Shown here: positions 20,741 through 30,536 of the stretch, piece by piece
Position numbering within the stretch: the stretch's first letter is position 1
Layout: each line of letters begins with the position of its first letter
DNA from: Hyphomicrobiales bacterium
GTDB lineage: Bacteria; Pseudomonadota; Alphaproteobacteria; Rhizobiales; Rhizobiaceae
Direction: 5' to 3'
Length of the DNA: 64,000 nt
Assembly (NCBI GenBank): GCA_900472675.1
Contig: UCJA01000009.1
Location: 482,551-546,550, forward strand
Notes under the pieces: model-generated
What the model was told of the DNA's origin: nothing
The model's input: only the letters and a program-made list of their open reading frames with translations
The model's database searches: none
Program-made: the position numbers and the translations under genes

Positions 20741-22197
20741 GACGTCAACTCCTCCAGCGCCTTGCGAACTTCCACATGGTCCGAGAATGGCAGCACCTTG
20801 TCGCCGATCGTCTGGCCCTCCTCATGGCCCTTCCCCGCCACGATCAGTGTGTCGCCCGATCCCATCATGTGCACGGCTTCACGAATGGCTTTTGCCCGGT
20901 CGCCGATCTCGAGCGCAGCCGGGGCCGCCGCAAGAATTTCGGACCGGATCGTTTCGGGCACTTCCGAACGCGGATTGTCGTCAGTGACGATGACAACGTC
21001 GGCAAGCCGGGCGGCAATCTCGCCCATGATCGGCCGCTTGCCCTTGTCCCGATCGCCGCCGCAGCCGAACACCACGATGACGCGCCCAGTCGTAAACGGT
21101 CGAACCGACTTCAGCACGTTCTCCAGGGCTTCGGGCTTGTGGGCATAGTCCACATAGGCAAGCGCACCGGCTTTCGTCTGACCGACCAGTTCCAGTCGGC
21201 CGGCAGCCCCCGTCAATTTCTCAAGTGCCGCCATGGCGACAGCGGCAGGCACGCCGGTCGACATCGCAAGACCTGCCGCGACCAGGGCGTTGGCCACCTG
21301 GAAATCGCCGGCGAGCGGGATGTCGACCTCGAAGATCTCCCTGCCGACATGGATCTCGGCAGTCTGCTTGTGGCGAAAATGTTCGACCCGTTTCAGGCAC
21401 AGATAGTCGCCCTTGCGGCCAACGGTCCGTACCTCGAGGCCGGCAGCCGTCGCAGCGTCGATGGCCTGCTGCGACCACTCGTCGTCGGCAAAGATCACCG
21501 CCGGGCCGCCCTTCGGCATCAGCGTATCGAACAACCGCATCTTGGCTGCCATATAGCTCTCGACCGTCGGATGGTAATCCATGTGGTCGCGGCCAAGATT
21601 GGTGAAGCCGGCAGCCATCAGGCGCACGCCATCGAGCCGGCTCTGGTCGAGACCGTGGCTGGACGCCTCCATGGCGGCATGCGTGACGCCTTCATCTGCC
21701 AGTTCGCAAAGCAGCTTCTGCAGGTCGACCGGGTCCGGCGTCGTCAGCGAGCCGTAATCATTGCGAGTGGGCGAGATCACGCCCGTCGTGCCGATCTGCG
21801 CTGCGGCAAGACCGGCATGCGCCCAGATCTGGCGGGTAAAGGAGGCAACGGAGGTCTTGCCGGCCGTTCCTGTCACCGCAACCATGGTGTCCGGCTGGCG
21901 ACCATAGAAACGCGCGGCGGCCATGGCCAGCAGCCGGCGTGGACTAGGGACGACCAGGACGGGAATGCCCGCATCGGCCGGATGGGCGGAAACCGCAGCA
22001 ACCGCGCCGCGCGCGGCTGCATCGCCAACGAAGGAAGATCCGTCACCCTTGGTTCCGGCGACGGCGACGAACAGCATGCCAGGCAAGACCCGGCGACTGT
22101 CGGACGTCACCCCGGTTACGTCGATCTCACCCGCCGGTCCATCAAGTAGGTCCGCCAGTTCCGGATATTCATGTCCGGCCAGATCACGCAACTTCAT
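20737..22197 (-). CDS. murE: UDP-N-acetylmuramoyl-tripeptide synthetase MurE (meso-DAP adding)
   Basis: Adds the third residue of the stem peptide. The start at ATG 22195-22197 gives 486 residues; an upstream extension of the frame is not supported. [15 protein letters not shown] is the N-terminal motif, and [13 protein letters not shown] the ATP site near residues 113-125. DDNPRSE near residue 405 is the diaminopimelate-selective motif, so the cell wall should contain meso-DAP. It lies between ftsI (52 bp gap) and murF (4-bp overlap). Confidence 0.97.
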   Translation of the reverse strand: MKLRDLAGHEYPELADLLDGPAGEIDVTGVTSDSRRVLPGMLFVAVAGTKGDGSSFVGDAAARGAVAAVSAHPADAGIPVLVVPSPRRLLAMAAARFYGRQPDTMVAVTGTAGKTSVASFTRQIWAHAGLAAAQIGTTGVISPTRNDYGSLTTPDPVDLQKLLCELADEGVTHAAMEASSHGLDQSRLDGVRLMAAGFTNLGRDHMDYHPTVESYMAAKMRLFDTLMPKGGPAVIFADDEWSQQAIDAATAAGLEVRTVGRKGDYLCLKRVEHFRHKQTAEIHVGREIFEVDIPLAGDFQVANALVAAGLAMSTGVPAAVAMAALEKLTGAAGRLELVGQTKAGALAYVDYAHKPEALENVLKSVRPFTTGRVIVVFGCGGDRDKGKRPIMGEIAARLADVVIVTDDNPRSEVPETIRSEILAAAPAALEIGDRAKAIREAVHMMGSGDTLIVAGKGHEEGQTIGDKVLPFSDHVEVRKALEELTS

Positions 22198-22249
22198 CGG
22201 ATGCCTTTCCATTTCCTGCGAAGACGATTCGCCCGCCGCTTTTGGGGGC

Positions 22250-23995
22250 TTAATAAGACACAAGCAGGGCAGAGCCGTCATTGCCGAACTTCGGCTTTAC
22301 CCCGAGAATGGGCGCGGCCCTGCTGATGATTTCCTTGACCATCGGCGCGGCCGACATGGCGGCGAGTGCCGCACCATTGCCCTTGTCCGTCTTCGGCTCG
22401 TCGCTGAAGCTCAGCACGACGTACTGCGGATTGTCCATCGGGAAGGCCGCCAGGAAGGCGTTGAAGTTCTTGTCGTGGGCATAGCGTCCGTTGACGACCT
22501 TGTCGGCCGTACCCGTCTTGCCGCCGACGTCAAAGCCTGCAACGCGGGCGTTTTTGCCCGATCCGTTGGTGCCGTTCCAGTCGAACAGGAAGCGCATGTC
22601 CTTGCTACTCGACGGCTTCATGACCTGCGTCGCCATTGCGTCCGCCTCTTCCCGGGTGCGGGGAAGGAAAGTCGGGGGAAGATATTTGCCGCCATTGACG
22701 AGCGAGATACCGGCGACAGCCGTCTGAAGCGGTGTGGTGGAGACGCCGTGACCGAAGGAAATGGTGACGGAGTTGATCTTCTTCCACTCACGAGGCTGGC
22801 TGGGTGTTGCGACTTCGGGCAGTTCCGTCTTCATGCGGGTCAAAAGGCCAAGCCGGGTGAGGAATTCCTTGTGGCCCTCCATTCCCACCATGTCGGCAAT
22901 CTTGGCCGTGCCGATGTTGGACGAGTACTGGAAGATCTCAGGCACGCTGAGAATCCGGCCCTTGCCGTGAAAATCCTTGATGGTGAAGCCGCCGATGCGG
23001 ATCGGGAACCGCGCGTCGAACGTGCTCTGCAGCCCCATCTTGCCCGAATCGAGGCCCATGGCGATGGTGAAGGACTTGAAGGTCGAGCCCATTTCGAACG
23101 TGCCGTTCGTCATGCGGTTGAACCAGCCTTCTTCGCCCCCGGTTGCCGGATCGTTCGGGTCGAAGTCCGGTGCCGAGGCCATTCCGAGCACTTCGCCTGT
23201 ATGGACGTCCAGAACCACGGCGCCACCGGCGATGGAACGGTATTTCTTGAGCGATTCGACAACCACCTCGTGGACGATCGCCTGAACCCGCAGATCGATC
23301 GAAAGCTTGACCGGCTCAAGCGGCTGGTCCGAGGTCATGCCGACGGACGCGAGATCCGCCAGGCCTTGCGTGTCGATATAGCGCTCCATGCCGGCTACGC
23401 CGCGGTTGTCGATGTTCACATAACCGACGATGTGCGCGGCGGTCGAACCGCCCGGATAGAAGCGGCGCTTTTCAGGCCGGAATCCGATGCCGGGAATGCC
23501 GAGCGCAAGGATCTGGCTCTGCTGCTTGGGCGTCAGCTGGCGTCGCAGCCACTGGAAGCGCGAGTCAGTCTTGAGCTTGGCGTAGATGGATTTCGAATCG
23601 AGGTCGGGCAGCACGGTCGCAAGCTTTTCGATCACCTCGTCCGTGTCGACGATCTTGTGCGGCTCGGCAAACAGCGAAACGGTGCGGATGTCGGTGGCGA
23701 GCACCTCGCCGTTGCGGTCGACGATATCCGGGCGCGAGGCAAGCAGGCGGTCAGCCGGCAGGATGCTCGATGTCGTCTCGGGCTGTGCGATGCCGTACTG
23801 CGTCAGTCTTCCGCCGATCACGCAATAGAACACTGCAAACCCGGCGATCAGCAGGCCGACACGGTTCTTCGCCTGGGCTGCCTTGCGCTTGCGGGTGCCT
23901 TCGAAGCGCGCAGTCTGTTCCGCCGGACGCCCGCGTCCGCCTGCGGAAAAATGCGCTTTGCTCTTCAGCACCATGACTCGCGAAAGAAAAGACAT
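22250..23995 (-). CDS. ftsI: Penicillin-binding protein FtsI (PBP3-type septal transpeptidase)
   Basis: Class B penicillin-binding protein that cross-links septal peptidoglycan with FtsW. The 581-residue protein has a basic cytosolic N-terminus, one membrane helix near residues 42-62 ([16 protein letters not shown]), and the PBP dimer domain. Transpeptidase motifs are S304-T-F-K307, the SSN of FQYSSNIG, and K493-T-G. Residues 1-45 are unusually basic. The ATG shares one base with the ftsL stop. Confidence 0.97.
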   Translation of the reverse strand: MSFLSRVMVLKSKAHFSAGGRGRPAEQTARFEGTRKRKAAQAKNRVGLLIAGFAVFYCVIGGRLTQYGIAQPETTSSILPADRLLASRPDIVDRNGEVLATDIRTVSLFAEPHKIVDTDEVIEKLATVLPDLDSKSIYAKLKTDSRFQWLRRQLTPKQQSQILALGIPGIGFRPEKRRFYPGGSTAAHIVGYVNIDNRGVAGMERYIDTQGLADLASVGMTSDQPLEPVKLSIDLRVQAIVHEVVVESLKKYRSIAGGAVVLDVHTGEVLGMASAPDFDPNDPATGGEEGWFNRMTNGTFEMGSTFKSFTIAMGLDSGKMGLQSTFDARFPIRIGGFTIKDFHGKGRILSVPEIFQYSSNIGTAKIADMVGMEGHKEFLTRLGLLTRMKTELPEVATPSQPREWKKINSVTISFGHGVSTTPLQTAVAGISLVNGGKYLPPTFLPRTREEADAMATQVMKPSSSKDMRFLFDWNGTNGSGKNARVAGFDVGGKTGTADKVVNGRYAHDKNFNAFLAAFPMDNPQYVVLSFSDEPKTDKGNGAALAAMSAAPMVKEIISRAAPILGVKPKFGNDGSALLVSY

Positions 23996-24459
23996 CAGCG
24001 TTTCACCGAACCAGTTGCATGGGGATCAAATGTGGTCTTGCGCACGGTCGGGACCGGCACCTTTGCAGGCGGCTTTGCCTTGGCGGCCGCAACGCCCTTG
24101 AGGGCGGCCGCAACTTCGCTGTCCTTGCCGGCGATGATGTCCTCGATCGTCGTCTCGGGCTGCGGCAGCTGCGAGCGCAGCATGGGCAGTTCCTTCGGCA
24201 TGGCGAGCTGGGTCGTCTCGGTGGAAGCGAGGCTCAGCTCACCATTATAAAGGTTGATCAGCCGGTGCAGCCGGTTCGGCTGCGTGAGAAGCGCCCAGTC
24301 GGCCTTCAAAAGGTCGATCGTGTCCTTCTCAAGCTTGATCTCCGTTTCCAGGCGCCGCACTTCGGTGAGCTTCTGGTCGGCCCGATGCTTGATCGAATAG
24401 GTGACGACCGCGGTGGCGGTCATGATTCCGATCAGAACGAGATCGAAGCTCCTGAGCAT
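23995..24459 (-). CDS. ftsL: Cell division protein FtsL
   Basis: Small bitopic divisome protein. The 154-residue product has a single N-terminal membrane helix (SFDLVLIGIMTATAVVTYSI, about residues 4-23), then a coiled-coil stretch with heptad-like leucines (LTEVRRLETEIKLEKDTIDLLKADW in part). A low-complexity Ala/Lys/Pro tail follows. The family is poorly conserved, and the call rests on the coiled-coil pattern plus the fixed position between rsmH and ftsI. It lies 3 bp after rsmH and overlaps ftsI by 1 bp. Confidence 0.9.
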   Translation of the reverse strand: MLRSFDLVLIGIMTATAVVTYSIKHRADQKLTEVRRLETEIKLEKDTIDLLKADWALLTQPNRLHRLINLYNGELSLASTETTQLAMPKELPMLRSQLPQPETTIEDIIAGKDSEVAAALKGVAAAKAKPPAKVPVPTVRKTTFDPHATGSVKR

Positions 24460-24462
24460 CGT

Positions 24463-25488
24463 TTAGGCTCCCATCTTTGCAAGGCTGGCGAGATCGGGTA
24501 GGTCGAAGATCGACATGTCCGCCGTCCGGGCTGCATTCTGCGTGCGCAAGCCTGCGCGCAGCTTGGCTGATCGCGCCCGGGGATTAATCTCCGCTTCAGC
24601 CTCACTCGCATGGACGACAACCTTGCCCAGCGTATCGAAGGTAGCCGGCTTTGCCTCGACCATCGGAAGGTGTCGGGAGCCGGAAACCTTGCCCGAACGC
24701 TCGGCGAAGAACTGCTTCACGATGCGGTCTTCCAGCGAATGGAAGGTGACGACCACCAGCCGTCCGCCGGGCTTCAATGCCTGTTCGGCCGCAAACAGAG
24801 CCTGTGCCAGCTCCGCCAGCTCGTCGTTGACGAAGATGCGCAGTGCCTGAAAGACACGGGTGGCGGGATGGATCTTGTCCTTGGCCTTGCGGGGATTGAC
24901 GGTCTCGATCAGGTTGGCGAGTTCGCGCGTCGTGGTGAAGGGCTCGCTCAGGCGCCGCTTCTCGATGGCGCGGGCAATACGGCCGGAGCGCTTCTCCTCT
25001 CCGAGAAACCCGAAGATTCGGGTCAGATCGGAGACCTTGGCGCGATTGACGACGTCCGCTGCCGAAACGCCCTGGCTCGACATCCGCATGTCGAGCGGAC
25101 CGTTGCGCTGGAACGAGAAGCCCCGGTCCGCCTCGTCGATCTGCATGGACGACACGCCGATATCCAGCACGACGCCGTCAAGCCCGCCTTCGGGAGCATG
25201 CGCGGCAAGGTCGGAAAACTGGGCGGAAATGAGGGACAGTCGACCGGCATAGCGCTCCCTGAGCACCTGCCCTGCGGCAATCGCCGTCGGGTCGCGGTCG
25301 AGTGCAATAATGTTGGCACCGGCATCCAGCAGCGCCGTGCTGTAGCCGCCGGCACCAAACGTGCCATCGAGAATGATCTTGCCCGGCGCAGGCTCGAGCG
25401 CGTCGATGACCTCCGCCAGGAGAACCGGGATGTGGCGAACCGGTCCGCCATCGGGCTCGGTTGTTGCCTCGCCGTGATTCGCCGCCAT
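24463..25488 (-). CDS. rsmH: 16S rRNA (cytosine(1402)-N4)-methyltransferase RsmH (MraW)
   Basis: SAM-dependent methyltransferase for N4 of C1402 in 16S rRNA. I set the start at ATG 25486-25488 (341 residues), just before [13 protein letters not shown], the family's usual N-terminus. The frame is open far upstream through mraZ, but that is an overlapping shadow. The SAM-binding motif is [14 protein letters not shown] near residues 42-55. [25 protein letters not shown] and the C-terminal [11 protein letters not shown] are all family marks. The gap to mraZ is 14 bp. Confidence 0.97.
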   Translation of the reverse strand: MAANHGEATTEPDGGPVRHIPVLLAEVIDALEPAPGKIILDGTFGAGGYSTALLDAGANIIALDRDPTAIAAGQVLRERYAGRLSLISAQFSDLAAHAPEGGLDGVVLDIGVSSMQIDEADRGFSFQRNGPLDMRMSSQGVSAADVVNRAKVSDLTRIFGFLGEEKRSGRIARAIEKRRLSEPFTTTRELANLIETVNPRKAKDKIHPATRVFQALRIFVNDELAELAQALFAAEQALKPGGRLVVVTFHSLEDRIVKQFFAERSGKVSGSRHLPMVEAKPATFDTLGKVVVHASEAEAEINPRARSAKLRAGLRTQNAARTADMSIFDLPDLASLAKMGA

Positions 25489-25502
25489 CCCGCTCCCCTG
25501 TG

Positions 25503-25949
25503 CTAGGCGGGACGCAAAATCTGGCGCCCCTCTCTTGCCGCCGCCTGCGCTTCCTGAAACGCCTGCGGCCGCCATAGCTGAAAATGATCCGAGCGCCCGA
25601 CGAACGTAACGTCCGAACTGATTCCTGTGAAGTCGCGGACAAAATCCGTGACCATCAGTCGGCCTTCCGCATCGAGCCTCATGAAGACGCCGCCACCATG
25701 AACCAGCAGCGACATCCTGTTTGCTTCCGGTGAAAACGGATCGACGGAGGCGATCTGCCGCTCGTAACGATCGAGCAGATCCGGCCCTCCGACGCTGATC
25801 GCCGGATAGATGAAGTCCTGGAGACAATAAAGCTCCTGGATCCCACGCTCCGAAAGCGCCGATCGGAACGCCGCAGGCACGGAAACCCGCCCCTTCGCGT
25901 CGATCTTGTTCGTCGCATTCGATAGGAAGCGGCTCACCACGCCAAACAT
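25503..25949 (-). CDS. mraZ: Transcriptional regulator MraZ
   Basis: DNA-binding regulator of the dcw operon with two SpoVT-AbrB-like repeats. The start at ATG 25947-25949 (148 residues) has a G-rich stretch just upstream. A GTG four codons later (25935-25937) gives the more usual N-terminus beginning at SRFLSNATN, and is a real alternative. The repeat motifs [15 protein letters not shown] and [17 protein letters not shown] are clear. It is the first gene of the cluster. Four TGGG repeats 150-190 bp upstream are candidate autoregulatory sites. Confidence 0.95.
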   Translation of the reverse strand: MFGVVSRFLSNATNKIDAKGRVSVPAAFRSALSERGIQELYCLQDFIYPAISVGGPDLLDRYERQIASVDPFSPEANRMSLLVHGGGVFMRLDAEGRLMVTDFVRDFTGISSDVTFVGRSDHFQLWRPQAFQEAQAAAREGRQILRPA

Positions 25950-26100
25950 CCGCCCCGTTGAAAATCCGGGCAAGACCATCCTTGCCCGATAGCACCACTC
26001 CACACGCAGCTTCGCCGCTCGGTTGGACGCAAATCCTCCCGACCAATGGGCCGAAACTCTGGGATTCTCGGGCAGTCATTCGCCCTTGTGCAGTGCGATT

Positions 26101-26140
26101 TTGGGATACCATGGGACCATATGGGCGTCAATGGGAGAGG
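26101..26140. promoter_or_regulatory. Four TGGG repeats in 10-bp phase: candidate MraZ operator
   Basis: TGGG occurs on the plus strand at 26102, 26112, 26122 and 26132, each followed by one base and a 5-base spacer, so the period is exactly 10 bp (one helical turn). MraZ of E. coli is known to bind TGGGN direct repeats separated by 5 nt upstream of its own gene. The array lies 152-191 bp upstream of the mraZ start, which is on the opposite strand. I could not check whether the orientation matches the E. coli site. Confidence 0.7.
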
Positions 26141-26374
26141 CCCCGCTAGCCACCCCCAGTTCGGATTTATTTATAAGCTGTTAAGTTTAACAAAGGGTTA
26201 CCGCGGCACTTGGACAAACCGCCTGCGCACGCCTGTGCAACCTCACTGCGGATTTCCCGTAAGGCACGGTAACTACGTAATTTTCCGCAGGCGCTTATAT
26301 AAGATAACCCTGCACCAGCGCGCTACCTTGCGCCCGCAAAGGTTGAATTTCGGCAAGTAATCGCCGAAAAGGAA
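26141..26374 (-). promoter_or_regulatory. Candidate dcw/mraZ promoter with CtrA-like box; rest of the rnpB-mraZ gap
   Basis: On the minus strand TATAAA (26170-26175) is a good -10. At the expected -35 position lies TTAA-N7-TTAC (26187-26201), one base away from the CtrA consensus TTAA-N7-TTAA. CtrA-activated promoters usually lack a -35 hexamer and carry the box there. A start near 26163 would place the TGGG repeats at about +23 to +62. A short inverted repeat (TTCGGC/GCCGAA, about 26350-26367) lies just after rnpB. No gene is seen in the whole 25950-26374 gap. Confidence 0.45.
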
Positions 26375-26813
26375 GTCGCCAGTCGGCCTGTAAGCCGGGT
26401 TCTGTATGGCCCCGATGCGAGCATCGGAACGTGGCAGCCATTCATCTGGGACGATGTTTACACATCGCCTCGCGCAACCCACCCGGATGACGAGCCCGGA
26501 AACAGGCTTGACCTCCGCTTTCGCGGAAATCGTGTCATCCCTATTCGGTCTTGCTCCCAGTGGGGTTTACCGTGCCGCTTCTGTTGCCAGACGCGCGGTG
26601 GGCTCTTACCCCACCCTTTCACCCTTACCCCGCCGCGGCCGACCGCTTCCAAAGAAGCAGTGGAGATGCGGGGCGGTCTGCTTTCTGTGGCACTTTCCCT
26701 AGGGTCGCCCCCGCCGGACGTTATCCGGCACCGTGTTTCCGTGGAGCCCGGACTTTCCTCACCCCACCGTCTTTCGACATTGGTGGAGCGCGGCTGCCCG
26801 GCCGACTGGCAAG
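26375..26813 (-). ncRNA. rnpB: RNase P RNA (bacterial type A)
   Basis: Catalytic RNA that matures tRNA 5' ends. The P1 helix is visible: GGCCGACTGGC at the gene end in the plus reading (about 26800-26810) pairs with GCCAGTCGGCC at 26378-26388. The conserved 5' core complement (GCCCGGACTTTCCTC, about 26747-26761) and 3' core complement (CTGTAAGCCGGGTTCTG, about 26388-26404) are present. The length is about 440 nt, normal for the alphaproteobacterial type. Ends are set from the P1 pairing and may be off by a few bases. Confidence 0.93.
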
Positions 26814-26884
26814 CGCTCCTTAGCGGAGACCGCTCGCCGATGCCATAGGCCCGAAGCCATTCTTGCGGCCTGGATTGCGGATTT

Positions 26885-28081
26885 CTAAAGATAATCCGCG
26901 CGGAAATCCGTCATCGCCGCATAGCCCTCGTCCAGGATGCGGCCGTGGTGAATGAGTTCGGCGCCCAGGCGGCCGATCTCGTCTGAACTCTTGGCGGCCG
27001 CACCACATCCGCCCGACAGGATGCCGACCCGGTCCTGGCCCGTCATGGCGATCGCCGGATAACCGGTCGGCGTAAAGGACGTGACGCAGGCCGCCATCGA
27101 CGATCTGGAAAGGTCGAGATCCGGCATGAGGCCGCTGATGACCCGCGTGAGATGGGCTTTGGTGCTCTCGCGACCGCCGGACCGGAACCACGCCCTCACA
27201 TCCGGCTCGCGCTCGAGCAGCAGGTCGTCCGGGTCGCCACCGATCTTCAGGTAGTACTTGCCGTCCGGATAACGCACCGGCGGAAGCAGGTAGATACCGT
27301 CGCCCTCTTCCGTCCACTTCCAGATCAGGGAAGGCAGCGCCCCCATCCGATCGAGCGCATCCGCATCGACCTCGAAGAAGGCGACGGTGCGGGCGTAGAC
27401 CTCCAGGTCCAAGCGAGCCCCCAGCAGGTTCTCGTTGATCGAGAACCCGCCGGCCGCCACCAGCACCCGGTCGGCGTGGTAGACCTGCCCCTCCGCAGTG
27501 GTCACCACGGCGACCTCCCCCTCCTGTCGAACGGAGGAGACTGTCTCGGAGATCATGGTCGTGCCCTGACGCTCCGCAAGCAGTGCCTGTGCGGCGACGA
27601 GTCGGCGCGGGTTGATGTGCCCGGCGTTCCTCGCCTCCCAGATACCCTCGCTCGGATGCGGAAAGGAAAAAGCCGGAAAGCGGCCGGAAAGCTCTGCGTC
27701 ATCGAGCGTTTCCGTCTCCACTTGGAGCTTGTCGGCGGCATCGAGAACACTGCCCACATAGGAAGGACCCGCCCCCTGCCTGGGTCCGACCAGCAGGCAG
27801 CCGCTCTCGTGGTAGAAGTCGACGCCGCTCGCCGAGGCGATCTCGCCATATCGGGTGATGGACTGGTTGGCGAGGCGCGCCCAGACGGGATCGGGATCGA
27901 TCGTCCGGGTGATCCGGGCCTCGTCGTAGTGGCTGGCAAAGACGCCCTCATGGCGCCCGTAATCGGCCGGCTCGCCCGGACCGATCAGCGCGACGCCGTC
28001 TGTCCATTGGCTCAGATGCCGGGCCGCCGCAGCCCCCATCATGCCCCGACCGACGATGATGTACCTGAATTGTTTCGCCAT
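26885..28081 (-). CDS. FAD-dependent oxidoreductase, DAO/sarcosine-oxidase-like
   Basis: Cytosolic flavoenzyme of the D-amino-acid-oxidase fold, 398 residues. The N-terminal Rossmann motif YIIVGRGMMGAAAARHL is clear. An FAD-contacting segment follows (HEGVFASHYDEARITR), close to the monomeric sarcosine oxidase pattern, and a C-terminal GILSGGCGAAAKSSDEIGR segment is the flavin/substrate loop. The substrate is probably a secondary or D-amino acid, but cannot be fixed. It lies alone, downstream of the lytic transglycosylase gene. Confidence 0.85.
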   Translation of the reverse strand: MAKQFRYIIVGRGMMGAAAARHLSQWTDGVALIGPGEPADYGRHEGVFASHYDEARITRTIDPDPVWARLANQSITRYGEIASASGVDFYHESGCLLVGPRQGAGPSYVGSVLDAADKLQVETETLDDAELSGRFPAFSFPHPSEGIWEARNAGHINPRRLVAAQALLAERQGTTMISETVSSVRQEGEVAVVTTAEGQVYHADRVLVAAGGFSINENLLGARLDLEVYARTVAFFEVDADALDRMGALPSLIWKWTEEGDGIYLLPPVRYPDGKYYLKIGGDPDDLLLEREPDVRAWFRSGGRESTKAHLTRVISGLMPDLDLSRSSMAACVTSFTPTGYPAIAMTGQDRVGILSGGCGAAAKSSDEIGRLGAELIHHGRILDEGYAAMTDFRADYL

Positions 28082-28140
28082 GCCTTGCCGCTCACCCGTC
28101 GAAATTCATGCTGACGGGGACAGGTGTGCAGCCTGACGGA

Positions 28141-28794
28141 TCAAAATACCAGAGGTGCCGAAGCCAGAAATGCAGATCCGTGCGGTTCGAAAGCCAGGAT
28201 GTTCAGGTCCGGCGCTGCATCGGGAAGATCCATGCTGGCGAGAACCTTGTGAACCCGGTTGCAGTAGCGTTGCGAGACCGGGTTCATCCGCTTGGCGGCA
28301 TGGCCGGCGTTGTACTTGAGGATCGTGCTGCAAACCTCGCCGCTGCCCCGCTCCTGCGCACCCGACAGGTACTTCATGCCGAAGCGGATGTTGGTCTCCG
28401 GGTCGTAGAGACCATAGTCCGGACCTTCATAGCCCATCAGCCGGGCGGTCGCCGGCTTCACCTGCATCAGGCCGATCTCGCCGGCGCTTCCCTTGATGGT
28501 CGACCGGAAATTGCTCTCGATCTGGATCACCGCATGCGCAAGCTCCACCGGAACGTCGTAGACCGCGGCATATTTGTTGATCAGCCCGGTATAGCGTGCC
28601 TGGCGGATGGCGCGGCCATCTTCGGCGGTGGACGCAACCATGTCGGTCTCCCGGGTCTCCCAAGGTTCGATAGGAGGAGCGGCGGGGGTTTTCGCGGCAA
28701 CGGTGGTTTCACCAGCGTCTTCGGCGCGCACAAGTTCGGTACCCGCGGCGAGCATGGCAAGGCTCATCGCGGCAGCAACTGCCAGGGTCTTCAT
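28141..28794 (-). CDS. Lytic transglycosylase (SLT domain), secreted
   Basis: Cleaves the glycan strand of peptidoglycan, forming 1,6-anhydroMurNAc ends. The start at ATG 28792-28794 gives 217 residues with a typical signal peptide (MKTLAVAAAMSLAMLAAG..., cleavage after VRA near residue 23). A short Pro/Ala linker leads to the SLT domain at about residues 70-190. The catalytic Glu is E93 in IQIESNF; GEIGLMQVKPATARLMG and a terminal LKYNAGHAAKR motif complete the fold. No other domain is present. Confidence 0.9.
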   Translation of the reverse strand: MKTLAVAAAMSLAMLAAGTELVRAEDAGETTVAAKTPAAPPIEPWETRETDMVASTAEDGRAIRQARYTGLINKYAAVYDVPVELAHAVIQIESNFRSTIKGSAGEIGLMQVKPATARLMGYEGPDYGLYDPETNIRFGMKYLSGAQERGSGEVCSTILKYNAGHAAKRMNPVSQRYCNRVHKVLASMDLPDAAPDLNILAFEPHGSAFLASAPLVF

Positions 28795-29028
28795 GGATAA
28801 AGTCAGTCTCCGGACGTGCAGGTCCGCGAACATCGATACGCAGATGTTCCCGTGTCGCGTCGCCGGTAGACGGCGCGGCTGTTAACGAAACCTGGTCGTT
28901 TTAAAATCTGCAACGCCGTCCTACAGAAGCGTCGCGCTAAGGCTCCCTTAGAGCCAGCCAATGAGGAGATGATGTGGCAGTGCACAAAAAGGGGGTTTTG
29001 CAAAGGGAACCCGGCGCCGGCGAAATCG

Positions 29029-29796
29029 TTAACTCCTGTTGAACTTCGGCAGTGCACCCAGCAGCCTGTGTAGCGTCTCAATGGTCGACGAATCAGCCGT
29101 TCCGTCCACCCGCGCGGGTCGGAAATGACGCTGGAAGGCCTCCACCACGCCCTTCGTCCGCTCGCAGAATTCTCCAGTGACTTCAATTCCGTAGCCATAG
29201 AGCGCCAGCATCGCCTGCAGGGCCTCCACAGGCTGGCCGGCGTCACCAAGCTGGAAAAACCGACCACCGGTAATCGGCGCCGGCTCGATCCAGTGGCCCA
29301 CACCGTCAAGATACAGCTTTTGCCAGGGGAAATTTTCGCCCGGATCGACCTTGCGCACAGGCGCCACATCGGAATGCGCCAGCACCCTTTCAGGGGCTAT
29401 CGACCAGCGTTCGCCGCAATCGCGACACAATTGCGCGACCGCCCGCACCTGCGCTTCGGGGAAATCCGGCAATCCGCCGGGATGGCCGGCATTGGCGATC
29501 TCAATGCCGATCGAACAGGAATTGATGTCGTTCTCGCCGTCCCAGACTCCCTTGCCGGCGTGCCATGCCCGCCTCGCCTCCGGTACGAGCTGCAGCACGC
29601 GGCCGTCTTCGTACACGAAGTAATGGCTTGAGACCTGGCTTTCCGCAGTACACAGCCATGTCAATGCCTGATCGGCCGTGCCCATGCCGGTGTAATGCAG
29701 GAGGATCATGTCTGGCGAACGTCCGTCCACCCGCTCGCCGTGATTGGGTGATGCAGTGACCGACGCGCCGGCATAGTCGGCGGCAAAGCCTGTCAT
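29029..29796 (-). CDS. N-acetylmuramoyl-L-alanine amidase (AmpD type) with peptidoglycan-binding domain
   Basis: Zinc amidase that splits the bond between MurNAc and the stem peptide. The 255-residue protein has the amidase_2 domain at about residues 25-165. The zinc ligands are the His of LLHYTGM, the His of VLAHSDVAP and the Asp of KVDPG, and SIGIEIANAG is a family motif. A peptidoglycan_binding_1 domain follows (DAGQPVEALQAMLALYGYGIEVTGEF, about 185-235). No signal peptide is seen, which fits a cytosolic AmpD-like role in wall recycling. The start overlaps the upstream DjlA-like gene by 4 bp. Confidence 0.92.
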   Translation of the reverse strand: MTGFAADYAGASVTASPNHGERVDGRSPDMILLHYTGMGTADQALTWLCTAESQVSSHYFVYEDGRVLQLVPEARRAWHAGKGVWDGENDINSCSIGIEIANAGHPGGLPDFPEAQVRAVAQLCRDCGERWSIAPERVLAHSDVAPVRKVDPGENFPWQKLYLDGVGHWIEPAPITGGRFFQLGDAGQPVEALQAMLALYGYGIEVTGEFCERTKGVVEAFQRHFRPARVDGTADSSTIETLHRLLGALPKFNRS

Positions 29797-30536
29797 GCGG
29801 CCTTGCGCTCTTTCTCGATGGCTTCATAGGCGGCATTGAGCGCGGCCATGCGTTCGTTGGCGGCCGCATGCAGCGAGATCGGCACACCCCGCGCGATCAA
29901 CCGGTCCGGGTGGTGTTCCGACACCAGCGATCGGTAATGCTTGCGGATGGTAACAAAATCATCCTCCGGCGAAACGCCGAGAACCAGATAGGGGTCGGAC
30001 CCTTCCAGATGCACGTGACGCGCCATGATTCGGCGAAAATGCTGTTCGCTGATGAGGAAGATCTCGGCGATCCGGCCAAGGAATACCAGTTCCTTCTCGT
30101 GCACCAGCCCGTCGGCCTTGGCGATGTGGAACAGACCGTCGATGACGTTTTCCAGCATCGGGCAGTTCTCCGTCGCGCCCGTGCTGCAGAGACCGGCGAG
30201 CTTGGTCGCATAGGCTTCGTAGCCGGCCACGTCCTGCCGGGCGAGATTGTAGAGCCGCGCCACGTTGCGGGCTTCCTCATCAGGAAAATCAAAGATCTGC
30301 TGGAATGCCTGCACTTCGGCTTCGGAGACGATCCCGTCGGCCTTGGCCATCTTGGCCGACAGCGCGATAATGGCCACGGAGAACGATACCTGCCTGCGTG
30401 TTTCCGGATCACCTTCAAACAGCGTGCGGATAGCTTCGATCACCCGGCCGAGCGTGCTGCCGGCAGCATCGCCGATAGCGCCGAGGAGGCGCTCCCACAG
30501 GGAAGAGATCTGAAGACAGGCAAAATCGATAATCAT
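29793..30536 (-). CDS. DjlA-like co-chaperone (TerB-like + C-terminal J domain)
   Basis: The start at ATG 30534-30536 gives 247 residues. An N-terminal TerB-like helical domain (about residues 55-165, with MAKADGIVSEAEV and IAKADGLVHEKELVFL) is followed by a C-terminal J domain (about 180-245) with the HPD tripeptide in SEHHPDRL. This order is that of DjlA, which stimulates DnaK. The N-terminal membrane helix of enteric DjlA is not obvious here. The stop overlaps the amidase start (ATGA), so the chaperone and the wall amidase are translationally coupled. Confidence 0.88.
   Translation of the reverse strand: MIIDFACLQISSLWERLLGAIGDAAGSTLGRVIEAIRTLFEGDPETRRQVSFSVAIIALSAKMAKADGIVSEAEVQAFQQIFDFPDEEARNVARLYNLARQDVAGYEAYATKLAGLCSTGATENCPMLENVIDGLFHIAKADGLVHEKELVFLGRIAEIFLISEQHFRRIMARHVHLEGSDPYLVLGVSPEDDFVTIRKHYRSLVSEHHPDRLIARGVPISLHAAANERMAALNAAYEAIEKERKAA

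Noticed and set aside
21923..24250. Open frame of about 775 codons antisense to murE, ftsI and ftsL
   Set aside because: It crosses three certain genes on the other strand and has no protein-like hydrophobic pattern.
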